Assembly: GCA_016584495.1 (NCBI GenBank)
Contig: WAID01000001.1
Span: 992,001-1,056,000, forward strand
Reading direction: 5' to 3'
DNA from: Celoporthe dispersa
Lineage: Eukaryota; Ascomycota; Sordariomycetes; Diaporthales; Cryphonectriaceae
DNA: 64,000 nucleotides
Shown: piece after piece, positions 11,434-20,877 of the stretch
How the letters are laid out: each line of letters opens with the position of its first letter
Numbering within the stretch: the first letter of the stretch is position 1
The notes under the pieces: model-generated
Databases searched by the model: none
What the model was told of the DNA's origin: nothing
What the model saw: the letters and a program-made list of their open reading frames with translations, nothing else
Position numbers and translations under genes: made by a program

Positions 11434-13469
11434 GATAGGACAGGCTTTGTCTCATTAAGTAGAGGATGGGATGACCGGCTCTGAAATATTGGGGATAAAA
11501 TAGAGCATCAACGATAGGCTGGGTAGGAATAGATGACATTAGCTTGGAAAAGGACCGTGCAAGATGAAGCCTGTGGCCATGTTTAGAAGGGCAAAGGGGT
11601 TGTAAAACATTATAATCGTTTGGGAAAGGACATTCCGGACGAGATTGTGCGGCCACGTCGTAAGCGCTAGCGCATGATAATTTTGGCACAGAGCTGAATA
11701 CAGCTTTGCGCCATGATCGGGCTCTGTAACGCTTATGATATTGTCCAGTGCGATGTATCCTGATCATCCTTTAATTACGCTGTGGTTTCGGCGTTCTTAA
11801 AGCTCTTACAGACCTAGACTTGGTATTTTAATGGCTCAACCAATGGTATTATATTATGGATGGATGAAAACGAAATATTTGTAACTGTGGCTTCTCTTTC
11901 CTCAGGACAAAGTACAAATTAGTAACGATAGGATATTATAGGAATAGGCCATCATAGCTTTTTTTTAGACATATGAAAACCCCGTTCCCTTGTTGCGCAG
12001 GACGCGCAAGCGATATTTCATCCTTTGGGGGCGAAAGCTGGGGTCGGGGTCTCTTTGTGAGGGCAAAAGCACCGTTCGCCCCCGCCCCCGCCCCCCCGCG
12101 CTCTTCCAAGGAAAATAACAAACAACTTTTCCGATCGGAATGTGCTTGCACATACAGGCTTTACGGTTCAAGTATCATTGTTGTTGGAAGTTCAGGGTTC
12201 AGCAAAAAGAGTATATATGAAGCTTGATTTCTATATCTATCTGTACCGTAATTACCAGCCGGTATATAAATTCAGCGCATTCGACCTTCTGAAGCCCTTT
12301 TCGGCGATACGAAGCTATTCTATTCGCAAGCTCCTTTATGCACCCAGGGAGTTTTCTTGAGGGCTTCATATGTGCCACGACCTTGCGAACAACAATCTTT
12401 CACTAAACCTCCTCAGCATAACCCTTTGAATGTCATGATTATTGGTTATGATCCGCAGATGAGGGTCTATCAGGGCGACAAGTTGCTCTCACGCGAGGAT
12501 GTTGCTCGGTCTTACTGAAATCGCATGGAAAATGGCTCGGCCGGTCTGCCATTAGGACTTGCAACTTTTCTTGTAGGTCATCTGACACTCCCAGCTCTTA
12601 TCCTGATTGACCCGCCAGTCAAAGCTGTAATCGAAACTTTAAGTCGGGAGACAGGAAGCCTTACTGCGGAAGACACACATGGGGGTACTGCAAATGGTAG
12701 AAAGAAACGATGGATTGTTCAACTATTGCTAAGTGTCAAAGGCACTGCTATATAGAAAGGCATGAGTGGCGCTGATCCCGATTGGGATAGCAACACCATG
12801 ACTCACTGGTTGGCTGGCCCCATACCGATGAATAGGTGTGGTAAGTGAATGGCTAGCCTTCCTGTGAATAGCCTCATTTACCAGAGGCCGTGGGTCCATA
12901 GTAAATGGGACCCCCCAAGGCCTCTACCACAGCCTGCCATTCTTGTAATTGAGGGAGTGGTTTACCGCCTGTCTTTCTTATATTTGAGGAATGTAATGAG
13001 CACTGCAGTAATCCGAAGATCCCGACGTACACAAAGAGTTTATGCTAGCGAGAGCGAATTGAGTAAGGTCTGAGCAAGATGGAAACGAGGCTGACTATCG
13101 ATTGCAAGTGTTCAACAGTCGTAAGACTGTTGGGGTAATCCAATACTTAGATTGACGACTGAAGAGCTATAAGAAACTATCTAATTTGAAGATATCCTAT
13201 CCTTATATATCCGGCTCTTCAGTATGGCTCACTGGGCTCGCCTGGCTTACTTGGCGATCCAGATGATCCGTTGCTGATTGGTTGGCCGTAACTCTAACCC
13301 TTTCTTATGCAATCCTGTGTGACCTGCATGTTGGATGGGTCATAACATGAAACTAACTGCATACCCTAGGGTACTCTTCCGAGTCCAGCTCATTCATATC
13401 TACCCATTTCTCTTCCACCAAGTACTTCACTTGTATGATATATGTGGTGTTGGCATACTGTCCCGAGAA
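11434..13469. other. Gene-poor stretch, no gene recognised
   Basis: Promoter side of the membrane-protein gene, then about 1.7 kb of low coding potential. A 76-codon open frame at 12525-12755 (+) has a hydrophobic start and no family I recognise. A C-rich run lies at 12080-12096. Confidence 0.5.
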
Positions 13470-13640
13470 ATGCAGGTCCAGCTCAAGATCGACTTCATCT
13501 CTGCCCTTCCCATCGAGATCTCCTTCAAGATCCTCTTGTATCTCGATACCGTGTTGCTGTGCAAGGCTACCCAGGTCTCGCGGCAGTAGCGCCAGCTGGC
13601 CGACAATAATGCTTGCAGAGCTCAATAATTCCTTAGAAAG
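13470..13640 (+). pseudogene. F-box domain fragment with in-frame stop
   Basis: The + strand frame reads LKIDFISALPIEISFKILLY, then LDTVLLCKATQVSRQ, a stop (TAG, 13587-13589), and RQLADNN. This matches the F-box of Cdc4/Met30-type F-box/WD proteins, where a Trp sits at the place of the stop (VSxxWRxLADDD). TGG to TAG is a single G-to-A change. Beyond position 13640 further stops follow and no WD repeats are seen, so only the F-box survives. Best read as a decayed partial copy. Confidence 0.6.
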
Positions 13641-14328
13641 GCGCATTTTTAGCCTAGTGCTGGACGAGCGCGGCCTCGGGCGTCAACGCGAACCCGGCCA
13701 CCTTCACGTACTTCGACGAGGTTATATCCACCCCAAAAGAAGGTAGTTTTCACCCCCCCTCGGACAATCCTTCTCTGCAACCCTTCTTGAACTTAGCGCA
13801 CATGCTGTATCACAGGCTTGGGAGCTAAGCAGGATCTCGGACAAGGATAAAGAACCAACTGCTCACCGACCAATCAATAGCGGAAAGTCACACAATTTGT
13901 ACTCTGTTCACCAAATGCTACAGAACACGGTACAGAAGGTACCGCTAGTTACCTAGGTACAGTATTGTCGCACGGGAACTACAGCAAATATAGGTGTTGC
14001 ACCGTATTCTGTCCCTTCTCCGACCCTTGCCCTCCTAGACGGTAGATTCTACGGATAACTCGGCTCCGCTTTGCCCCTCGCCCCTCGCCCACACTGGTGT
14101 TTGAATGGCAGTTGTTGGATCCCTTATAAGTCTGACGGTGCCGAAAGAGCCTTTCGTACTGGGGGGCCTGGCTTCCGATTTGCAGAGATCTTATAGGTAT
14201 TCAACTTTTCGCGAATAGAGTATTCACCTTTTCGCGAATAGACATCTAGATCTGTTCTCAATTTTTCGACTTACTTTCGAGTGTCTGCTCACGCTCTTCT
14301 CTCATATCACACCGATTCCCAAATCAAT
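13641..14328. promoter_or_regulatory. Upstream region of the dioxygenase gene
   Basis: About 690 bp without a recognised gene. It ends in the dioxygenase promoter, which carries a 23-bp tandem repeat described separately. An open stretch near 13660-13800 (+) looks faintly protein-like but was not identified. Confidence 0.5.
14197..14242. repeat. 23-bp tandem direct repeat with palindromic core
   Basis: Two adjoining 23-bp copies (14197-14219 and 14220-14242) differ at one base (A/C). Each holds the perfect palindrome TTCGCGAA inside CTTTTCGCGAATAGA. They lie 87-132 bp before the dioxygenase ATG, where a dimeric transcription factor site would be expected. The sequence recalls TTTCGCG-type (E2F/MBF-like) sites; the factor is unknown. 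Confidence 0.8.
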
Positions 14329-15573
14329 ATGTCGCAATCCAGCTCTGAGACTCCAAGCCGAGTTATTCCAACGATTGATCTGTCAAGTTTCACTGCTCAA
14401 ACTTCGGCGCTTGATTCCAAAGCTGTTGAGGCCGCCAAGGGCCTTGTGGAAGCTCTTCACAGTTTCGGCTTCGTCAAGGTTGTCGGACATGGACTCAGCA
14501 AGCAAGAGATTGATGAGGCCCTTGGCTGGGTAAAGAAGCTTTTCGATCTGCCTTATGATGAGAAGATGAAAGCCCCGCATCCTCTCGGCCCTATGCCCCA
14601 CCGTGGATATTCTGGCATTGGCCAAGAAAAGGTCTACTCCCAAGATGATGTTGCAGCTCATGCCGCCCATGACGGCGCCGATATCAGGCGAAACATACGA
14701 AAGATCAGTGACTTCAAGGTACTCGGCTTATGAACATCCCCTGCTTATTGACGCAGAACCTAGCAGCTAACCAGACGCAGGAGAGTTATGAGATTGGCAG
14801 CGAGTATGATACCGTGCAGCAGAATATATGGCTACCTGACGATGTACTTCCCGGCTTTCGACAATTCGAGTCGTCCCTCTATGAACGACTAGTAGGCGTA
14901 AGCAGAATTCTGCTCAACGCTGTTAGCATCGGTCTCAGTCTTAATAGCGACGAGAACGCAGCTCTCACGGAACTCATGCTAGACAACGGTTGCCAGTTGC
15001 GTTTGCTACATTATCCTGCTGTCAGTAAGGAGCAGCTGCAAAAGGACTTGCTTGCTAGGCTACCGGCTCATAATGACTGGGGGTAAGAATTCTATGCCTA
15101 TCTCACTTGCAATACAAATATTAAGACTTGAACCAATAGTACATTTACTTTACTATTCCAAGATAATTGTGGGGGTTTGGAGCTTCAAGATGCCAAAACG
15201 GGACAGTATCTGCAAGCTCAGCCAGACAGAAACGCCCTCGTCTTGAATGTCGGAGACATGCTCCAACGCTTCAGCAATGGTAAGTTATCATTTAAAGTGC
15301 GTTCAGTGGATATATTCTCACGGATCATTCTGCTCAGACTATTTTATCTCTGCTTTGCATCGGGTTACGGTTCCCGATGTTGCCGCTGTGCCCAGCTCTG
15401 GGATTCCTGCTCGCATCTCTATGCCCTTCTTTGTAGGTCCTAGTATGTCTCACACTGTTTCAACACTGCCACGTTTCGTCAGCGAGGCGAATCCGGCCAA
15501 GTACGAACCAGTGAGGCTTGACAAGTATGGTGAGCTCATTACGAAGTACCAGTACCAGTCCCAGAGTAAGTGA
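14329..15573 (+). CDS. 2-oxoglutarate/Fe(II)-dependent dioxygenase (isopenicillin-N-synthase fold)
   Basis: Four exons, 14329-14718, 14781-15082, 15140-15279 and 15338-15573, give 355 residues, the usual length. The N-terminal DIOX_N region has VIPTIDLSSF and FGFVKVVGHGL. The iron-binding triad is complete: His and Asp in HNDWGTFTLLFQD (split by intron 2) and the distal His in ALHRVTVP. The Arg that binds 2-oxoglutarate is in RISMPFF. VLNVGDMLQRFSN is the family's standard strand. It should hydroxylate, desaturate or ring-close a small molecule using O2 and 2-oxoglutarate. The start is the first ATG in frame. Location near the cluster and a UstYa fragment suggests secondary metabolism, but it is 6 kb from the transporter with debris between. 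Confidence 0.92.
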
Positions 15574-16190
15574 TCAGTGGGACAAGAACTAGGTATAGTG
15601 AGGAAATGCCACTCGTTCGATTCACCTTCAATGAACAATGATTGTATCTTTTGAGACACTATCAGCGTTCGCGACTGGTAGAACTTTAGAACAAGCCAAG
15701 GAGTGAGTGTATAGGTGTAATGTTAATTTATGAGTAAAATCTATGTAATGCTGCGAGGCCTGTTCACCGGACCCATTCATTGTGCTGTGTTCTTTTCGAA
15801 GGCTGAGGCATCAAGTAGTCTGCGTACCGTCGCTTGGAAGCCCCGCCCTCTTTCTAAATTGAACACCTCTCCGAACTTTGACATGTTAGTTCTCGGAATA
15901 TTTATGGGAATATTGAGCAAGACGGTCATTTATATTGCTATGGACACACTTTAATAAAATCCATTTTCGATATGTCGAATTCTCTGCATACTTTTTCAAA
16001 AAGATAAAAGATAGCTAGTCCTGCACTATCATCAGTGCGCCTCTTAATTTGTTGCAATCGACCTGCAGCACCTGCTACGAATGTCAACCGTGATAGTGAT
16101 CATTCTCCCACCGACTCGATGTCTTCCTCATCAAGACCGTCCCAGAAGACGTTAGTTTTCGCTGGAATATATCCAGCGTCTTCGATTTGA
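15574..16190. other. Intergenic after dioxygenase
   Basis: AT-rich, no gene recognised. The last 100 bp may be the eroded upstream part of the UstYa-like remnant. Confidence 0.5.
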
Positions 16191-16451
16191 GTGCTGCACA
16201 ACCACCACCACCTGCATTGCCTCTATTTGCTACACCAAAGTTTGCATGCGGACTACGACAGCACTCGCAGTGTTGTGTGGCTCGAAATGCCGGACCCTAA
16301 GAGATGCCTCAGTCACTTCGACCATTGCATCGAGACCCTACGGCAATATGTTACATATCACGCTAATACAACAGTAGTTACGCACCAATGGTGGGAGCAG
16401 TATCGGCTACCGGTGCCCACACAGGCAAATTCCAGGCGATGCGCTAATTGA
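16191..16451 (+). pseudogene. UstYa-like (DUF3328) C-terminal fragment
   Basis: The frame reads VLHNHHHLHCLYLLHQSL, then HFDHCIETLRQYVTYHANTT and a C-terminal tail. This carries the two HxxHC motifs that define UstYa-type oxidases of fungal RiPP and other metabolite clusters, in the right order and spacing. An in-frame stop lies directly before 16191 and there is no ATG. I could not find the membrane helix and first exon upstream. So about 86 codons of the catalytic half remain. An unrecognised upstream exon joined by splicing is possible, but the frame break makes a remnant more likely. Confidence 0.6.
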
Positions 16452-17008
16452 GATTCCCATTGGCAGTGGCAACTGGAAAGGCAGGTTGCCGCGCCTGATA
16501 CAGAAATAGTAAAACCACCAAATGCCGTTGAACAGCACATCAGGCCGCTTAATCCACCACAAGGGAGCTCGGATATGTATACAAAGGTGGATACTTGAGA
16601 CAGAGAAAATGAAGTTTGAGAACATTGAGGGATAATATATATTATAATACGCGGTGCTTATTCAAACAATGATAACCTTTCGATCCAAGACCTATTTACT
16701 GCTCAATAACAGACTATTTATGCCATATGCGACTGCAAAACTATGGATGATAGAACTATTGGTTATATACTCTTTTGCTGGTTTAACTCGAATAGAGACA
16801 CTTGTGGAAGATCCTTTTTAAATTTCCTTGTACTAGCTCGACCAACTTTTTAAAGCTATATCCTTTCAGATTCAAGCTTCCAGTTACCCGAGGCGGAACA
16901 TGAGCTTTCAGTGGAGATCTACGTTCAGAGCCATCATAGAGTAGGATGCATTTGATACTATATCAAAGTTGTATTGTGCATTCACCCGACCCTTCACTGA
17001 CCTGGGAG
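16452..17008. other. Intergenic, nothing recognised
   Basis: AT-rich spacer between the UstYa fragment and the 3' end of the GH62 gene. Confidence 0.5.
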
Positions 17009-17998
17009 CTAGCTTTGCAGCGTCAACAAACCTGGCTGGTAAGGTAAAAGGTCGTAACTGCCACTGGACGTGGTAGCTCGTCCTTGATAAAGAAATTGCA
17101 GGTTGCATGGGTCGATAGTCATCGTCTGGTCGGGGTTGCTGCGGATTAAATCGCCGTGGCTAATGTCGTTTGTCCAAGTGGCGCCGCTGTTGGCTTTGCC
17201 CGCGAAGGGTTGGCTTTCCGTCGTAGCCTGGGCAGTCCAAGAACCTCCGAGACTCGTAGCCGTGAAGGAGCGGAAATACCGCCCATTCGCCCCAATTGCC
17301 TCAACGATCATGAGATACTTGGTCTGACCTTGGACTGTGTAGACTTGAACCGATTCAAATAGGTTGTTGGTCGTATCGCTCAAGATCACCGTCGATGACG
17401 TGCCAAAGCTGCCCGGGAAATTCCCAATGGGCATACTCGCCCGGTAGATGTTCCCATTGTCTCCAGCAAAGAATAGGTACATATTCGTGCTATCGCCAAT
17501 GACCGTCTGGTCGATGGCGCCGGTGCTGGAGCTGCTGATTGTACCGGAGAAGAGGGGCTGAGCCGATGACCACCCGTTGGCATTGGTTGGGTCGCTTGAT
17601 GTGCGGTATGAAAACGTTGTCGGCCCCCACTGGTACGCGAGGACCCACGTACTCTTTGGCGCAAAGTAGAACAGCGTTGGCGCAACGGCGGCCGAGGTCA
17701 TTGAGTTTTGGCTTGCCGAAGCCATGTCGGTCCAATTTGTGAAGAGGCCAAAGTTCATAGAGCCCCATGTAGATCCCGTATTGTGATCCGATGCATATAC
17801 GAGATGTTGATTGTTGTACACGACGTGAGTGAAGTCTTTGAGTGAAACCCACCCAGACTCTGGGGTTGCCAATGCTCCAGTTGAAGTCCAACTATATGTC
17901 GACGGAAGAGCGCAAGTCTGGGCCATGGCAGTTGCTATAGCTGCAAGCAACACGATGCCGGTCTTCACCAGGCCTGTTTCTTTTTCCAGCTTCATCAT
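17009..17998 (-). CDS. Secreted alpha-L-arabinofuranosidase, GH62
   Basis: A single uninterrupted exon of 329 codons. A signal peptide is visible (TGIVLLAAIATAMAQ, cut probably after AQ). The rest is a complete GH62 five-blade propeller: CALPSTYSWTSTGALATP at the start, the base Asp in WVSLKDFTHVV, the middle Asp in GAIDQTVIGD, the acid Glu in NLFESVQVY, and LLPYQPGLLT near the end. The enzyme removes arabinose side chains from arabinoxylan outside the cell. No carbohydrate-binding module or linker is attached. No intron, intact frame. It stands alone among remnants, with no other cell-wall enzyme beside it. A second Met directly after the first could also serve as start. Confidence 0.93.
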   Translation of the reverse strand: MMKLEKETGLVKTGIVLLAAIATAMAQTCALPSTYSWTSTGALATPESGWVSLKDFTHVVYNNQHLVYASDHNTGSTWGSMNFGLFTNWTDMASASQNSMTSAAVAPTLFYFAPKSTWVLAYQWGPTTFSYRTSSDPTNANGWSSAQPLFSGTISSSSTGAIDQTVIGDSTNMYLFFAGDNGNIYRASMPIGNFPGSFGTSSTVILSDTTNNLFESVQVYTVQGQTKYLMIVEAIGANGRYFRSFTATSLGGSWTAQATTESQPFAGKANSGATWTNDISHGDLIRSNPDQTMTIDPCNLQFLYQGRATTSSGSYDLLPYQPGLLTLQS

Positions 17999-18679
17999 TG
18001 CAGTCTGCTGATGGTTGACGGACGAATTGGGGTACTCAAGAAAAGAAGCACAAGTCTAATGCTGAGAATCGCTGGATTAATATATGCAAAGACGCGACTT
18101 ATATCAGAAACAACTATGCTATAGGGATCCCCCGGGTAGCAGAGTTCCTAGAAGAAATGGGAAATATTCGATTGGTGGATTGGTTTGAGTTTATTTAGGT
18201 TTATTCCAGTACCATGGTACGTAAGTATACATGAGCTCTATATTCAAAATGCATTCGAAGAAGGGGTTGTTCCGGAAGCTTTTTCGAATGCGGAGAGTCA
18301 ATCCCCGTAACTAAGATTCTGTATCACTCGTATTACTCTGTTTGTCAAAGATACACACCGATGTCTGTTGCGCAAATAGTATATTATCGCAACAGCGCCG
18401 TTGCAGATGTACGCTTTCGCTCTAGCCTTGCTCCGCCCGAGAGCGTTCTCCGGAAGACCTTGAGAAGACGCATTACCCGAGCTGGATTACAACATGCCCG
18501 CGGGTTCCGGAATACTACAGCCACGAGCTCTTTATCCTGGAGTCCTCCGATAAAAGAGATGAGTATTTTTTTTTTTTGCTCTAGAGAGCGCTAGTCTGCT
18601 GCGAGTGTTGATCCGGGAGCGACGCTGATGTTGGCATGTGCACCGGACACATTGACCCACCTTGAGTTTCAAAATTTGA
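17999..18679. other. Upstream of GH62; partly protein-like debris
   Basis: The GH62 promoter occupies the first few hundred bases. Around 18470-18580 the + strand contains an open, protein-like stretch (PRVPEYYSHELFILES) that I could not identify, possibly part of the adjacent WD40 remnant. Confidence 0.4.
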
Positions 18680-18820
18680 GACGTTGCGAGTGCATTCTCG
18701 CCAGAGGGAACCATCGCAATCTCAGCCGGAACTCGATGTACAGGAGGTGTTATCAAGTTCTGGAATATCGAAGACGGATTCGAATCACAAGCTTACATTG
18801 TCAGCGTACTTTGCGGATAA
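18680..18820 (+). pseudogene. WD40-repeat fragment with flanking stops
   Basis: The frame reads DVASAFSPEGTIAISAGT, then GGVIKFWNIEDGF. This is one WD40 blade of the kind found in STAND/HET-type proteins (VAFSPDGKxxASGSxDGTIKFW). A TGA replaces the Trp expected just before it, and a TAA follows at 18818-18820. Only about one repeat is readable, so it is a remnant. Confidence 0.5.
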
Positions 18821-19090
18821 CGGGAAACGGGTTCTGGTAAGAAGGAGGGATGCAGAGGGCGAGGTGGTCTCGACGCAGCGCGGGGGCGCCATCCAGAGCG
18901 AGAGAAGATCAAAAAAATAATCGACGCGCGGACCGACGACCGACAAAAAGGCCTCATCCTTGAAGTATATGTTAAAATTGCGCCCGACTACGATAGCGTG
19001 GACGATGCCGCCTTCGCGGGTGACGCGGTGAGAGGCGAGGTCATAGGCTATATCGGCGCTGGAGACGGATGCGCCGACTACGACCACCGT
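18785..19090 (-). pseudogene. Flavin-containing monooxygenase fragment
   Basis: Minus-strand reading: TVVVVGASVSSADIAYDLAS, then HAIVVGRNFNIYFKDEAF. This matches the NADPH-binding GxGxxG-like region (VVVVGASxSAxDIAxDL) and the following HAVxxGxNFNGYFGDEAF stretch of fungal dimethylaniline-type monooxygenases. No FAD-binding N-terminus and no C-terminal part are seen. The frame beyond DEAF no longer resembles the family. A pyrimidine-rich tract just upstream could be an old intron end. It overlaps the WD40 remnant on the other strand. Confidence 0.5.
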
Positions 19091-19609
19091 CTGTGTTGTG
19101 GTTCGCCCTCGTCAGCCTCCAGCTCTCACCTTGAAGGAGAGGAGAAAAGGGATAAAAAAGAAGGAAGAAAAAAAAAGTAAACCTCCACGTGTGTTGTTCA
19201 CAGCAGTGTGTGGCACACATGAGGAGGTTAGGAATACCAAGGTCGAGATTCTTGGAATGTATTCTCACGCGAGATCGGGGTGAGACCTGTGTCCTCTCGA
19301 TTCACTGGTGTATAAGCGAAAAGGTAATGTGTTCATCTTGAGAAGGTGTCTTGAATAAAGCCAATGCTCAGAAGCATCGATTGCGGAGGAAAAGAGACAG
19401 AGAAGGTCTGCGCTAAGCACCCGCCCACGAACCTGGAGGCTCTGTGTGGGTCACAACACTACAGCGCCCATTCCTTTATCTTATCGCAATCTGGAAATTT
19501 CCCATCCTCCCACTTACTCTTCCCTCCCCTGAGGAAACATCTTTCTCTTCTTCCGCCCAGCAACCCACCCAACAACCCGTCTTCCTCTGCACAGCCCAGA
19601 CCAGAAACC
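19091..19609. promoter_or_regulatory. Upstream region of UTP11
   Basis: No gene recognised. It presumably contains the UTP11 promoter; the last 100 bp are C-rich and pyrimidine-rich, as is usual before fungal start codons. This is where accessory sequence gives way to core genes. Confidence 0.5.
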
Positions 19610-20579
19610 ATGTCATCATTACGAAATTCAATACAGCGCCGCTCGCACCGCGAGAGAGGCCAGCTCAAGGAGCGCGAGAGACTTGGCCTCCTCGAAAAGC
19701 ACAAGGTACGCTCTTGTGCCTTGCCCCCTCCCTTTCCCCCACCCCCCCCAAAAACGTCCACCATCAACGCATCCTTCAACAAAATGCCCATCTGGTTCCA
19801 TGACGAACCGGCGCTGACAAATCTCCCCTCACCTGCAACAGGACTACGCCCTCCGAGCCAAAGACCACAAGAAGAAACAGACCGTCCTCAAGAGCCTGAA
19901 GCAAAAGGCCGCCGAGCGCAACGAAGATGAGTTCTACTTCGGGATGGTCTCCCGGGGCAAGTTCTCCACAGACAAGCTCTCGGGGGGCAAGAGGTGGACG
20001 GGCACGGTGGCGGCCGACAGGGGCAACAAGGCCATGGACGTGGACACGGTGCGGCTGCTCAAGACCCAGGACATCGGGTACCTGCGGACCGTGCGCAACG
20101 TGGCCGCCAGGGAGGTGGCGCGGCTGGAGCAGCGGGCTGTCGTCGCTGGCGCGTTCGCCGGTGTTGGTTCCGACGCAGAGGAAGACGGCGAGGACGACCG
20201 TGACAGCGCCGACGAGGACGACGAGGATGAGGCGCCGCGGAAGACAAGAGCCAGGCCGAAGCCCAGAAAGATTGTGTTTGCCGACACTGCTGCGGAGATG
20301 GACGAGATCCTGCCAGGGCGAGAGGATAGCGGCGGTGACATGGACGTGGACGACGGCTCGGACGACCTGGACGACAGGAAAGATAAAGAGAAGATGCGAA
20401 AGAGGCAGAACGCGGAGCGGTTACGGCAGAAGCTACAGACCGCAAGGAGGAAGCTCAAGGCCCTCACGGATGCCGAGAACGGGCTCGAGGTGCAGCGGGC
20501 AAAGATGGCCAAGACGGCGACAGTTGGAGGTATCACCAAGAAGGGGAAGAACTTCAAGGTACGAGAGCGCAAGAGGTAG
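19610..20579 (+). CDS. UTP11: U3 snoRNP (SSU processome) protein Utp11
   Basis: Two exons, 19610-19705 and 19842-20579, give 277 residues. It opens with the diagnostic MSSLRNSIQRRSHRERGQL, then LGLLEKHKDYALRAKDHKKK across the splice, and NEDEFYFGMVSRG. It closes with KKGKNFKVRERKR, the family's basic tail. A central acidic stretch (about residues 150-180 and 210-225) is followed by a basic coiled coil. Utp11 is part of the nucleolar small-subunit processome needed for 18S rRNA maturation. The frame is intact. It converges on the next gene, with 298 bp between stops. Confidence 0.95.
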
Positions 20580-20593
20580 CGGAGAGACATGTT

Positions 20594-20610
20594 GGGGGGG
20601 GGGGGGGGGG
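20594..20610. repeat. G17 homopolymer
   Basis: Seventeen consecutive G in the UTP11 3' region, 14 bp after the stop codon. Run length is likely unreliable in any assembly. Confidence 0.9.
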
Positions 20611-20877
20611 CAACACGCAGATCACTTTCAGCAGGCAGGAGAGTAGCAAGAGCCGGCCCGCAACACAGCATTCGGATTACGCCGAGGCAGAAGAGGTATC
20701 ATCGAAAATACAATGCCAAGGAAAGAAGAAGAAAAAAGACCAAGAAAAAGAAGAGAGATCCCACTCCCTCAGATGCAACCCGCCGGCTCACCGTCATCAT
20801 TTACATACACCATTACCGATATCTTTCCTTCTCTCGTATCATCCATCGTGCATATCATGACAACATCCCCTGCGCGG

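Noticed and set aside
12525..12755. 76-codon open frame with hydrophobic start
   Set aside because: No family resemblance, no clear splice partners, and it lies in a decayed region; not called as a gene.
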